From Betaproteobacteria bacterium (GTDB lineage: Bacteria; Pseudomonadota; Gammaproteobacteria; Burkholderiales; SG8-39): a DNA stretch of 6,054 bases. Both the position numbers and the translations under genes were made by a program. Shown in pieces: positions 1 to 6,054 of the stretch. Position 1 is the first letter of the stretch, and every line of letters starts with the position of its first letter. The stretch is taken from the NCBI GenBank assembly GCA_019245555.1, contig JAFARH010000247.1, positions 1-6,054 on the forward strand, in the 5' to 3' direction. The notes beneath the pieces were generated by a model. The model made no database searches and was not told the origin of the DNA. It was given only the letters and a program-made list of their open reading frames with translations.

Positions 1-992
1 CCGCCGCGGATCATGGCGAAGGAGTCGGCGCTGGAGAAGAAGCTCGAGCCCGGGATCGTGGTGACGGTCTGCTTGCCCGCATTGATGAGGTCAGGATCGA
101 CTTGACTCTCGCTTGGGAACGGGCCGATGCCAAGCAGGCCGTTCTCCGACTGCAGGGTGACGTTGATGCCGGCAGGGATGTAGTTGGAGACCAGCGTCGG
201 GATGCCGATCCCGAGGTTGACGTAGTAGCCGTCGCGAAGCTCCTGGGCGGCGCGCTTCGCCATCAGCTCGCGGATCGGCGAATCCTTCTTGCCGGTCGTC
301 CCGGCAAGCGTGCGGAACTCGATGCGCTTCTCGAACTTCGCGCCCTGGATGATGCGATCCACGTAGATGCCCGGCGTGTGAATCTGGTCGGGGTCGAGCT
401 CGCCGACCTCGACCAGCTGCTCCACCTCGGCCACCGTGACCTTGCCGCAGGTGGCGATCATCGGGTTGAAGTTGCGCGAAGTCTTGCGGTAGACGAGATT
501 CCCCGACTTGTCGCCCTTCCATGCCTTGACCATCGCGAGATCAGCGCGGATGCCCTCCTCGAGCACGTATTGCTTGCCGTCGAAGACCTTTGTCTCCTTG
601 CCCTCGGCGAGCTTGGTGCCCGCCGCAGTGCGGGTATAGAAGCCCGGGATGCCGGCGCCGCCCGCGCGCAGCTTCTCGGCGAGCGTGCCCTGCGGGGTGA
701 GCTGCAGGTCGAGCTCGCCCGCCAGCACCTGGCGCTCGAACTCCTTGTTCTCGCCGACATAGGACGCGATCACCTTCTTCACCTGGCGGGACTTGAGCAA
801 GAGGCCCATGCCGAAGTCGTCGACCCCCGCATTGTTGCCGATGATCGTGAGGCCCTTGACCCCGCTGTCCTTCAGCGCGGCGATGAAATTCTCGGGGATG
901 CCGCAAAGGCCGAAGCCGCCTGCGGCGATGACCATGTCGTCGCGAATGAGGCCCTTCAGGGCGGCCGCGGCATCGGGATATACCTTTTTCAT
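1..992 (-). CDS. 3-oxoacid (succinyl-CoA:acetoacetate) CoA-transferase, fused A-B subunits, partial (C-terminus off left edge)
   Basis: This enzyme moves CoA from succinyl-CoA to acetoacetate or a similar 3-oxoacid, activating ketone bodies in the cytoplasm. The frame is open from an ATG at 992 to base 1, giving 330 residues with no stop. The N-terminal half carries the subunit A signature [10 protein letters not shown] (residues 25-34), then NNAGVDDFG and [16 protein letters not shown]. After a short linker (about 226-240) the same frame continues into subunit [12 protein letters not shown] near 258-267, the SENGLLG motif with the family's catalytic glutamate at E283, and [14 protein letters not shown] checked the junction codon by codon and found no stop, so this is one chain like mitochondrial SCOT, not the usual two bacterial subunits. 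About 130-180 residues should be missing at the C-terminus, judging from family length. The start is supported by a GAGAGG ribosome site 7 bases upstream and by a 4-base overlap (ATGA) with the thioesterase gene, which suggests translational coupling. The exact 3-oxoacid substrate cannot be read from sequence. Confidence 0.93.
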   Translation of the reverse strand, partial: MKKVYPDAAAALKGLIRDDMVIAAGGFGLCGIPENFIAALKDSGVKGLTIIGNNAGVDDFGMGLLLKSRQVKKVIASYVGENKEFERQVLAGELDLQLTPQGTLAEKLRAGGAGIPGFYTRTAAGTKLAEGKETKVFDGKQYVLEEGIRADLAMVKAWKGDKSGNLVYRKTSRNFNPMIATCGKVTVAEVEQLVEVGELDPDQIHTPGIYVDRIIQGAKFEKRIEFRTLAGTTGKKDSPIRELMAKRAAQELRDGYYVNLGIGIPTLVSNYIPAGINVTLQSENGLLGIGPFPSESQVDPDLINAGKQTVTTIPGSSFFSSADSFAMIRG

Positions 993-1390
993 TGCAGCAC
1001 CTCTCGAATAGCTTGGGGAATGCGGACGGGCTTTTGCTTCTGCATGTCTATGAAAACCACGGTGGCCGCGCCGTCGGCATAAAGCTCGCCGTTGACGCTC
1101 AATTCGTAAAACGTCGGAACGCTCGACCCTCCCAGCTCGCCGATGTAGAGCTGGACGTCGACGGTGCCGGGGTAATTGATCGGGCGCTTGAAGTTGCAAG
1201 TGGCGTTTGCGATCACGATGCCGGTCGACTTCCACGCCTCCTCGCCCGGCACGAGGGCGTCGAACCAGCTGATGCGCGTCTGCTCCATGTAGCGAAAGTA
1301 GACGGTGTTGTTGACGTGACCCATCGCGTCCATGTCGCCCCAGCGAATCGGAATACGTTCTACGTGGACAAGCTTCCGCCGGGGCTCCAT
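989..1390 (-). CDS. YbgC/4HBT-type hotdog-fold acyl-CoA thioesterase
   Basis: A 133-residue protein predicted to hydrolyse acyl-CoA thioesters to free acid and CoA in the cytoplasm. It matches the 4-hydroxybenzoyl-CoA thioesterase/YbgC family in length and in its N-terminal signature [12 protein letters not shown] (residues 17-28). D21 aligns with the catalytic aspartate of the family, and the YFRYMEQTR helix follows. There is no signal peptide or membrane segment. The ATG at 1390 is preferred because family similarity begins just after it. An in-frame ATG at 1417 would add nine residues but lies beyond the predicted -10 element. Neither start has a recognisable ribosome site. The TGA stop overlaps the CoA-transferase ATG by 4 bases, so the two are almost certainly one operon. 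Its role may be to recycle CoA or trim acyl-CoAs beside the CoA-transferase, but the natural substrate is unknown. Confidence 0.88.
   Translation of the reverse strand: MEPRRKLVHVERIPIRWGDMDAMGHVNNTVYFRYMEQTRISWFDALVPGEEAWKSTGIVIANATCNFKRPINYPGTVDVQLYIGELGGSSVPTFYELSVNGELYADGAATVVFIDMQKQKPVRIPQAIREVLQ
1000..1005 (-). promoter_or_regulatory. Ribosome binding site of the CoA-transferase gene
   Basis: GAGAGG on the minus strand, 7 bases before the ATG at 992 and inside the last codons of the thioesterase gene. It supports that start. It also shows that the second gene has its own ribosome entry site, although it overlaps the first gene. Confidence 0.7.
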
Positions 1391-1400
1391 CGGGGCGCTG

Positions 1401-1408
1401 ATTATAAT
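1401..1408. promoter_or_regulatory. Symmetric bidirectional -10 element (ATTATAAT) between divergent genes
   Basis: The 25 bp between the two divergent start codons (1391-1415) contains the 8-base palindrome ATTATAAT. It gives a perfect sigma-70 -10 hexamer TATAAT on the plus strand (1403-1408) and another on the minus strand (1406 to 1401). With usual spacing, plus-strand transcription would begin at about 1415-1416, on the A of the oxidoreductase ATG. Minus-strand transcription would begin at about 1394, roughly four bases before the thioesterase ATG. I see no good -35 box for either direction at 16-18 bp spacing, so strength may depend on an activator or on other contacts. The AT-rich island stands out against very GC-rich flanks. 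Confidence 0.6.
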
Positions 1409-1415
1409 TCCCGAC

Positions 1416-3041
1416 ATGCCGCGCGAATCGATGCAGTACGACATCGTCGTGGTCGGCGCCGGCCCCGCCGGCCTCGCCGCCGCGATCCGCGCGAAGCAGA
1501 TCGCGCCCGACGTTTCGGTGTGCGTGCTGGAAAAGGGGTCGGAGGTCGGCGCACACATCCTTTCCGGCGCCGTGATGGATCCACGCGCCATCAGCGAACT
1601 CCTGCCTGACTGGAAGGCGCAGGGCGCGCCGCTCACCACGCCGGTCATCGAGGACCGGTTCCTCTTCCTCAGCGAGAACGGCTCGGTCCGCACGCCGTCG
1701 TTCATGTTGCCGGCGTGCTTCCAGAACCACGGCAACTACGTGGTGAGCCTCGGCAACGTCACGCGCTGGCTCGGAAGACAGGCCGAGGCCGCGGGCGTCG
1801 AGATTTTTCCCGGCTTCGCCGCGACTGAGGTGCTTTACGACGGCGACAAGATCAAGGGTGTCGCCACTGGCGACATGGGCATCAGCAAGAAAGGCGAGAA
1901 AACGGACGCCTACCAGCCCGGCATGGAGCTCCACGGCAAATACACCTTCTTCGCCGAAGGCTGCCGCGGCCAGCTCGGCCGGCAACTCGAAGCGAAATAC
2001 AAGCTGCGTGACGGCGTCGATCCTCAGGTGTACGGCATTGGTCTCAAGGAACTCTGGGATGTAAAGCCGGAGAGACACCAGGCCGGCCTCGTCACGCACA
2101 CCGCAGGCTGGCCGCTGGGTAGCTCGACGTACGGCGGGTCGTTCGTTTATCACCAGGAGAACACCCAGGTTGCCGTCGGCTTCGTCGTCGGCCTTAGCTA
2201 CACCAACCCGTATCTCTCACCGTTCGAGGAATTCCAGCGCTTCAAGACGCATCCGGCTATTCGCGACACATTCGCAGGTGGCAAGCGCGTGGCCTACGGT
2301 GCCCGAGCCATCGCCGCCGGAGGGCTGCAGTCGCTGCCCAAGCTCGTCTTCCCCGGCGGTGCACTGATCGGGGACAACGCGGGGTTCCTCAACGCGGCAC
2401 GTATCAAGGGCAGCCACGCTGCGATCAAATCCGGCATGCTCGCCGCGGAGGCAGCTTGCGCTGCACTGAAGGCCGGTCGCTCGGGCGACGAGCTGAACGC
2501 CTATCCCGAAGCGTTCAAAGCGAGCTGGCTCTATGAAGAATTGCACAAGGCGCGTAATTTCAAGCCCTGGATGTCGAAGGGCCTCTTCTTCGGCTCGCTG
2601 ATGTTCGGCATCGACCAGGTCGTCTTGCGCGGCAAGGCGCCTTGGACGCTGCACCACCATCACGCCGATAACGAAACGCTCAAACCGAAGAGCGAGTCGC
2701 AGCCGATCCAGTATCCAAAGCCCGATGGGCAGCTGACCTTCGATCGGTTGACCGACCTCTCGTTCTCGAACACCAACCATGGCGAAGACCAGCCCGCGCA
2801 CCTGACGCTGAAGGATCCGACGGTACCGGTGAAAGTGAACTTCGACAAATACGCGGGGCCCGAACAGCGTTACTGTCCTGCTGGCGTCTACGAGTTCGTC
2901 GATGTCGATACGAAACCGCGCCTGCAGATCAACGCGCAGAACTGCGTGCACTGCAAGACCTGCGACATCAAGGACCCGACGCAGAACATCGTCTGGGTCG
3001 CGCCCGAAGGCGGTGGCGGGCCGAACTACCCGAACATGTAG
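1416..3041 (+). CDS. Electron transfer flavoprotein-ubiquinone oxidoreductase (ETF-QO, ETFDH-type)
   Basis: A 541-residue FAD and 4Fe-4S protein that oxidises reduced ETF, loaded by acyl-CoA and other dehydrogenases, and reduces ubiquinone at the inner face of the cytoplasmic membrane. Visible motifs: the FAD-binding VVVGAGPAG (G14, G16, G19), [15 protein letters not shown] characteristic of the family, a second flavin motif ending G319-D320 in [10 protein letters not shown], and the C-terminal ferredoxin-like domain. C487, C510, C513 and C516 there are the four cluster ligands (CPAGVYEF, then NCVHCKTC). The tail [10 protein letters not shown] is typical. Length fits bacterial members, and I see no truncation. 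The ATG at 1416 is chosen because related betaproteobacterial proteins, as I recall them, begin a few residues before RESM. The ATG at 1431 is the alternative. An ATG at 1332 would run back through the divergent thioesterase gene. No Shine-Dalgarno is visible; the mRNA may be leaderless. No ETF subunit genes (etfA, etfB) are in the window. Confidence 0.96.
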   Translation: MPRESMQYDIVVVGAGPAGLAAAIRAKQIAPDVSVCVLEKGSEVGAHILSGAVMDPRAISELLPDWKAQGAPLTTPVIEDRFLFLSENGSVRTPSFMLPACFQNHGNYVVSLGNVTRWLGRQAEAAGVEIFPGFAATEVLYDGDKIKGVATGDMGISKKGEKTDAYQPGMELHGKYTFFAEGCRGQLGRQLEAKYKLRDGVDPQVYGIGLKELWDVKPERHQAGLVTHTAGWPLGSSTYGGSFVYHQENTQVAVGFVVGLSYTNPYLSPFEEFQRFKTHPAIRDTFAGGKRVAYGARAIAAGGLQSLPKLVFPGGALIGDNAGFLNAARIKGSHAAIKSGMLAAEAACAALKAGRSGDELNAYPEAFKASWLYEELHKARNFKPWMSKGLFFGSLMFGIDQVVLRGKAPWTLHHHHADNETLKPKSESQPIQYPKPDGQLTFDRLTDLSFSNTNHGEDQPAHLTLKDPTVPVKVNFDKYAGPEQRYCPAGVYEFVDVDTKPRLQINAQNCVHCKTCDIKDPTQNIVWVAPEGGGGPNYPNM

Positions 3042-5288
3042 CTAGGCGGCAGCGATCCGACGCCGGAGCTGATGCTCGGCGCCAGGACGAAGCAGGCTTT
3101 CGATCTGCTGCGCGGGCAGCGGGACGCTAATGAAGTAGCCCTGGATCTGGTCGCAACCGAGTTCCTTCAGCAGATGCACTTGCGCGTCGTCCTCGACGCC
3201 CTCAGCGATCACCTTGAGCCCCAGCGTGTGCGCGAGCGAAACGATCATGGCGACGATATTGCGCGGGTAACCCGCGTCCCGCATGCGCACGACGAAGCTG
3301 CGGTCAATCTTCAGTGTGTCGACCGGAAGGCGCGCGAGGTAGCTAAGTGAGCAGTACCCAGTGCCGAAGTCGTCCACGGAGACTTCGATGCCGGCGCGGC
3401 GTAGTGTCTGCAACTTCCGGGTGCTCGCCTCGATGTCGTCGACGAGCACGCTCTCGGTGATCTCGAGGTCGAGGAGCGGCCTGCCCGAGTCCGCCTCGTT
3501 TCCTCCCATTTCGTGCAATGCCTCCAGCACCGAGTCGACGAAATCGTGCTGGCGGAGCTGGATCGCCGATACGTTGACTGCGATGCGCGGCACTTCCATG
3601 CCGAGCGATTGCCAATGGCGGATATCGGCCGCAGCCTGGCGCAACGCCCAGCGACCGGCGGCGAGGATCATGCCGGTCTCTTCCATCAGGCCCACGAAGC
3701 GAGACGGCGGCACCGAGCCGAGCTCCGGATCGGTCCAGCGGATGAGCGCTTCCAGCCCGGCGATGGCGCCCGTCTTCACGTCGATCTTCGGCTGGTAATG
3801 CAGGCCGAGGCGCCCCTCTTCCAGCGCGCGCCGCAGGCGGTTCTCCATGTCGAGCGATTCGGCGACGCGCGCATTCATTTCCGGCGCGTAGAAGAGGTAG
3901 CGTTGATTCGCCTCCTTCGCCTTGTTGAGCGCGGTCTCGGCGTTCGCGCAGAGTGACTCGGTCGATTCGCCGTCTGCAGGAAACACCGCGACGCCGACCT
4001 TGAGCGCGATGCGGAGCTCTACGCCATCGACCGCGATCGGCTGGGCGAAGGCCTGGTCGAGCCGGTCGATCACCCAATGCGTCGTGTCGCCGGGGCGGTC
4101 GAACGGCGCGACCGCGATGGCGAAGTGATCGGCACCAATGCGCGCAACCGTGTCCTGCTCACGCGCTGCCGCGCGCAGCCGCGTTCCGATCGTGCGCAAG
4201 AGATCGTCGCCGGCCTTGCGCCCGAATGTCTCGTTCACCATGCGGAAGCGCTCGACGTCGACGAACACCGCCGCGGCGAAGCGCTTCTCCCGCCGCGCGG
4301 CATTCAGCGCCTGCGTCATGCGATCGGTGAAGAGGCTCCGGTTCGGCAGGTCGGTGAGCGAATCGTGGTACGCGAGGTAATCCATCCTCGCCTTCTGGTC
4401 GAGATGATGCAGCGCGAACGAGATATCGCCCGCGAGCTCGTGCAGCAGCCGCATCTCCTCGTCATCGAAGAAGTCGCGGACGCGCGCGTAGAGCAGGAGC
4501 ACGCCCGCCGCCTCGTCGTTGGTGATGAGGGGTAGCGCAACGTAAGAGCCCGCCTGCACATCGTTCCAGATCATGGCCTGCGTGCCCGGCCGCAACCGCT
4601 CGAGCTCGCGGTCGGGATTGCCCTCGCCGGCGCGGGCGGCGAGCGTCAGTTGCCGATTTGCATCGGCGAGGCCGATGGCCGCGAGGCGAAAGCCGCCCTT
4701 CTCCACCGCAATACGGCACGCTTCCTCGAGCAGCGCCTGGCGGTCGTAGGCGCGCACGATGAGGGCATTGATCGCCGAGAGCGTCGCAAGCGTGCGATTC
4801 AGGCGCTCGACGCGCTTCTGCTGGGCCTCCAGCGCGCCGGTCTTTTCCAGCAGCTGGTCGACCATCAGCCTCAGGTGATCGCGATCCAGGTCGCCGGTAC
4901 TCGACGCCGGCGCTGCCGGCCGGGTGGCCAGCACCTCTTCGACGGCCTTCAGGATGACGTCGTTATCGGACGGTTTGACAAGAACCCGCGCGACGCCGAG
5001 CGAGTTCGCCAATTGTTTCGCGTCCTGGCTGCCGAAATAGGCCGTATAGAACATCACGCTGATGCCCGAGGTCGCGGGCTCGAGCTTTAGGCGCCGCGCA
5101 AGCTCGTAGCCGTCCATCTGCGGCATCAGGACGTCGGAGATCACGAGCTCCGGGCGGTTGTCCCGTGCAAGGTTGAGCGCCTGGTTGCCGTCCCCGGCCG
5201 TCAGGACGTAGTGCCCGACGGTCTCGAGAAGCGCGGCCAGCGCATCGCGGTTGGCGCGGTGATCGTCGGCGATGAGGATTTTTGCCAC
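3042..5288 (-). CDS. REC-GAF-GGDEF(degenerate)-EAL response regulator, predicted c-di-GMP phosphodiesterase
   Basis: A 748-residue cytoplasmic signalling protein without membrane segments. Residues 1-120 form a receiver domain with acidic D8/D9, phospho-acceptor D52 (SDVLMPQMDG), T82 and K105. A probable coiled coil (about 133-172) leads into a GAF-like sensor (about 172-300). A GGDEF domain (about 303-470) begins at DSLTDLPNR. Its metal-site D344 is kept, but the signature reads GADHF (385-389), so cyclase activity is doubtful. The inhibitory-site RxxD (R376, D379) is present. The EAL domain (about 487-735) looks active: E513 (EALIRW), N572 (NVS), E609 (LEITES), D639/D640 (DDFGTG), K660, E696 (AEGVE) and Q716 (QGYF). 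The likely reaction is c-di-GMP to pGpG, gated by phosphorylation and by an unknown GAF ligand. The start is GTG at 5288, supported by a strong ribosome site. No partner histidine kinase is in the window. The TAG stop abuts the convergent oxidoreductase stop. Confidence 0.94.
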   Translation of the reverse strand: MAKILIADDHRANRDALAALLETVGHYVLTAGDGNQALNLARDNRPELVISDVLMPQMDGYELARRLKLEPATSGISVMFYTAYFGSQDAKQLANSLGVARVLVKPSDNDVILKAVEEVLATRPAAPASSTGDLDRDHLRLMVDQLLEKTGALEAQQKRVERLNRTLATLSAINALIVRAYDRQALLEEACRIAVEKGGFRLAAIGLADANRQLTLAARAGEGNPDRELERLRPGTQAMIWNDVQAGSYVALPLITNDEAAGVLLLYARVRDFFDDEEMRLLHELAGDISFALHHLDQKARMDYLAYHDSLTDLPNRSLFTDRMTQALNAARREKRFAAAVFVDVERFRMVNETFGRKAGDDLLRTIGTRLRAAAREQDTVARIGADHFAIAVAPFDRPGDTTHWVIDRLDQAFAQPIAVDGVELRIALKVGVAVFPADGESTESLCANAETALNKAKEANQRYLFYAPEMNARVAESLDMENRLRRALEEGRLGLHYQPKIDVKTGAIAGLEALIRWTDPELGSVPPSRFVGLMEETGMILAAGRWALRQAAADIRHWQSLGMEVPRIAVNVSAIQLRQHDFVDSVLEALHEMGGNEADSGRPLLDLEITESVLVDDIEASTRKLQTLRRAGIEVSVDDFGTGYCSLSYLARLPVDTLKIDRSFVVRMRDAGYPRNIVAMIVSLAHTLGLKVIAEGVEDDAQVHLLKELGCDQIQGYFISVPLPAQQIESLLRPGAEHQLRRRIAAA

Positions 5289-5292
5289 TAGC

Positions 5293-5298
5293 TCCTCC
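5293..5298 (-). promoter_or_regulatory. Ribosome binding site that fixes the GTG start of the EAL regulator
   Basis: GGAGGA on the minus strand; the core GGAGG ends 5 bases before the GTG at 5288. It is close to the ideal anti-16S complement and is the strongest Shine-Dalgarno seen in the window. It justifies the non-ATG start, which is also where the receiver domain normally begins (AKILIADDH). Confidence 0.75.
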
Positions 5299-5330
5299 GA
5301 CCCGCCGCGGAGCGCATTGTTCCAGACCGG

Positions 5331-5336
5331 TAGAAT
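5331..5336 (+). promoter_or_regulatory. Putative -10 box (TAGAAT) for the Mpo1-like gene
   Basis: TAGAAT matches five of six bases of the -10 consensus and ends six bases before the ATG at 5343. Standard spacing puts the transcript start on the A of that ATG, so the mRNA would be leaderless. No matching -35 box is seen at 16-18 bp. No Shine-Dalgarno lies before the ATG, which agrees with a leaderless start but does not prove it. No equally good -10 was found for the divergent regulator gene in this 54 bp gap (5289-5342). Confidence 0.4.
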
Positions 5337-5342
5337 CGCGCC

Positions 5343-5639
5343 ATGTACCGGAGTTTTGGCGACTTTTACCCGTTTTATCTATCGCAACATGCACACCCGA
5401 CGTGCCGTCGCCTGCACTTCGTTGGGACCACGCTCGGGCTGGCGGCAGTACTTCACAGCTTCTCGACGCTGAATTTCTGGTGGCTTCTGGCCGGCCTGCT
5501 GGCGGGCTATGCGCTTGCCTGGGTCGGACACTTCTTTTTCGAGAAGAACCGCCCTGCTACGTTTACCTACCCGCTCTACAGCTTCATGGGTGACTGGGTG
5601 ATGTGGCGCGACATGCTGATCGGGCGGATCAGGTTCTGA
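5343..5639 (+). CDS. Mpo1-like (DUF962/YGL010w) small membrane protein
   Basis: A 98-residue protein matching the DUF962 family, whose yeast member Mpo1 is an Fe(II)-dependent dioxygenase in alpha-oxidation of 2-hydroxy fatty acids. Family marks are FYPFYLSQHAHP (residues 8-19), the RRLHFVGTT segment with H25, and GHFFFEKNRPATF with H63; conserved histidines of this kind are the proposed iron ligands. Two hydrophobic stretches (about 26-43 and 45-66) indicate membrane insertion, and YPLYSFMGDWVMW follows. The length suits the short bacterial form of the family. The start at 5343 is set by family similarity from the first residues. The TGA stop shares bases with the next gene's ATG (TGATG). 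The bacterial function is not established. A lipid-related oxygenase role is inference from yeast, though the nearby acyl-CoA genes make it plausible. Confidence 0.88.
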   Translation: MYRSFGDFYPFYLSQHAHPTCRRLHFVGTTLGLAAVLHSFSTLNFWWLLAGLLAGYALAWVGHFFFEKNRPATFTYPLYSFMGDWVMWRDMLIGRIRF

Positions 5640-6054
5640 TGAACGGGCACTATTCCGCGACCGCACTGCTGTATTCCGAGGTCGCCTGGCTCATCTTGCT
5701 CGCGCTCGTGCTCGCAATGGTGCTGATTCGCTTCCGGCCTTACGAGCGCAACATCTACCTCAACACGCTCTGGGTATTCCTCGCGGGCGTCGTCGGACAG
5801 GCTGCGGCGGTCGCGCTCGATTCGTTCGTACCGGGCGCCGCCGCGGTGGTGAACACCATCTCGCGCATCGTGTCGGCGATCGCCCTCATCCGGCTTGCGT
5901 GCTTCGCCGCTTTCCGCCTGGTCCTGCCGCTCATGGGACGCGACTGGCCGCGAATCGTCGAAGACGTGGTGAGCCTTGCGCTCTACGTGATCTATGGCTT
6001 CGTACAGCTGCGCGGCGCCGGCGTGGATATCTCGAGCCTAGTCACGACGTCCGC
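5639..6054 (+). CDS. Multi-pass membrane protein, probable MscS-family mechanosensitive channel, partial (C-terminus off right edge)
   Basis: The frame is open from the ATG at 5639 to the window end, giving 138 complete codons and no stop. Four hydrophobic stretches are visible (about residues 12-30, 43-60, 70-96 and 107-124), with positively charged loops such as RFRPYER between the first two. The last visible residues, GVDISSLVTTS, resemble the segment just before the pore helix of MscS-type channels, where a stretch like AVIGFxLQDTLGN would follow. That diagnostic part and the beta domain are off the edge, so the family call rests on the N-terminal layout and this short match. Some relatives carry a C-terminal cyclic-nucleotide-binding domain, which cannot be tested here. 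The start overlaps the Mpo1-like stop (TGATG) with only a weak AGG upstream, suggesting translation by re-initiation and a shared operon. Confidence 0.6.
   Translation, partial: MNGHYSATALLYSEVAWLILLALVLAMVLIRFRPYERNIYLNTLWVFLAGVVGQAAAVALDSFVPGAAAVVNTISRIVSAIALIRLACFAAFRLVLPLMGRDWPRIVEDVVSLALYVIYGFVQLRGAGVDISSLVTTS

Noticed and set aside
102..1082. Plus-strand open frame of 326 codons antisense to the CoA-transferase
   Set aside because: Composition is typical of a GC-rich shadow frame (rich in R, A, L, D), it has no recognisable domain, and the opposite strand encodes a clear enzyme.
1391..1413. Inverted repeat CGGG (1391-1394) and CCCG (1410-1413) flanking the -10 region, as a possible operator
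   Set aside because: Only four base pairs long in GC-rich DNA, and its centre does not match that of the ATTATAAT palindrome. Chance is a sufficient explanation.
1332..1415. Upstream extension of ETF-QO to the ATG at 1332
   Set aside because: It would overlap the divergent thioesterase gene by about 59 bases, its residues do not resemble the family N-terminus, and it would place the -10 element inside the gene.
1391..1735. Upstream extension of the thioesterase frame to an ATG at 1735
   Set aside because: The extension lies antisense within the ETF-QO coding region, has no family similarity, and would cross the promoter-like gap. The hotdog signature begins just after 1390.
2217..2951. Minus-strand open frame of 244 codons inside ETF-QO
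   Set aside because: Antisense shadow of a strongly conserved gene. It has no recognisable motif and no ribosome site was noted.
3005..3070. Possible rho-independent terminator at the convergent junction
   Set aside because: The region is GC-rich, but I could find neither a stable stem-loop followed by a T-run on the plus strand nor its counterpart on the minus strand.
3343..4077. Minus-strand open frame of 244 codons in another frame of the EAL regulator
   Set aside because: Very rich in R, G and A, as expected from frame-shifted GC-rich codons. The EAL domain in the correct frame is complete and continuous.
5379..5666. Minus-strand open frame over the Mpo1-like gene
   Set aside because: The plus strand shows a clear DUF962 protein here. 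The antisense frame has no family features.

Overview
The window is densely coding, GC-rich bacterial chromosomal DNA with six protein genes and almost no spacer. Protein similarity recalled from family knowledge suggests a betaproteobacterium (Burkholderiales-like). The main clues are the ETF-ubiquinone oxidoreductase and the YbgC-like thioesterase. This is an inference; there is no rRNA or other marker here. I see no mobile element, phage gene, CRISPR array, tRNA or rRNA.

Left part (1-3041): a compact fatty-acid/ketone-body block. On the minus strand a hotdog-fold acyl-CoA thioesterase (989-1390) overlaps by 4 bases the start of a 3-oxoacid (succinyl-CoA:acetoacetate) CoA-transferase, which runs off the left edge. 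The CoA-transferase is a single-chain fusion of the usual A and B subunits, as in mitochondrial SCOT. Only 25 bp away, on the plus strand, lies a complete electron transfer flavoprotein-ubiquinone oxidoreductase (1416-3041), which passes electrons from acyl-CoA dehydrogenases via ETF to ubiquinone. The 25 bp gap holds a palindromic ATTATAAT that gives a perfect TATAAT -10 hexamer on each strand. Both transcripts would then be leaderless or nearly so.

Middle (3042-5288): a minus-strand REC-GAF-GGDEF-EAL response regulator of 748 residues. Its EAL domain keeps every catalytic residue I can place. Its GGDEF signature is degenerate (GADHF), although the RxxD inhibitory-site motif is kept. It is therefore most likely a phosphorylation-responsive c-di-GMP phosphodiesterase. 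Its stop codon directly abuts that of the oxidoreductase (TAGCTA).

Right part (5343-6054): a plus-strand pair divergent from the regulator. A small Mpo1-like/DUF962 membrane protein overlaps (TGATG) the start of a multi-pass membrane protein that runs off the right edge and resembles the N-terminus of an MscS-type mechanosensitive channel. The Mpo1-like gene also has a -10-like TAGAAT placed so that its mRNA would start at or near the ATG.

I found no clear candidate for a wholly undescribed system. The points most worth a second look are the symmetric divergent promoter with leaderless starts, the fused CoA-transferase, the degenerate GGDEF with a kept I-site, and the Mpo1-like/channel coupling.
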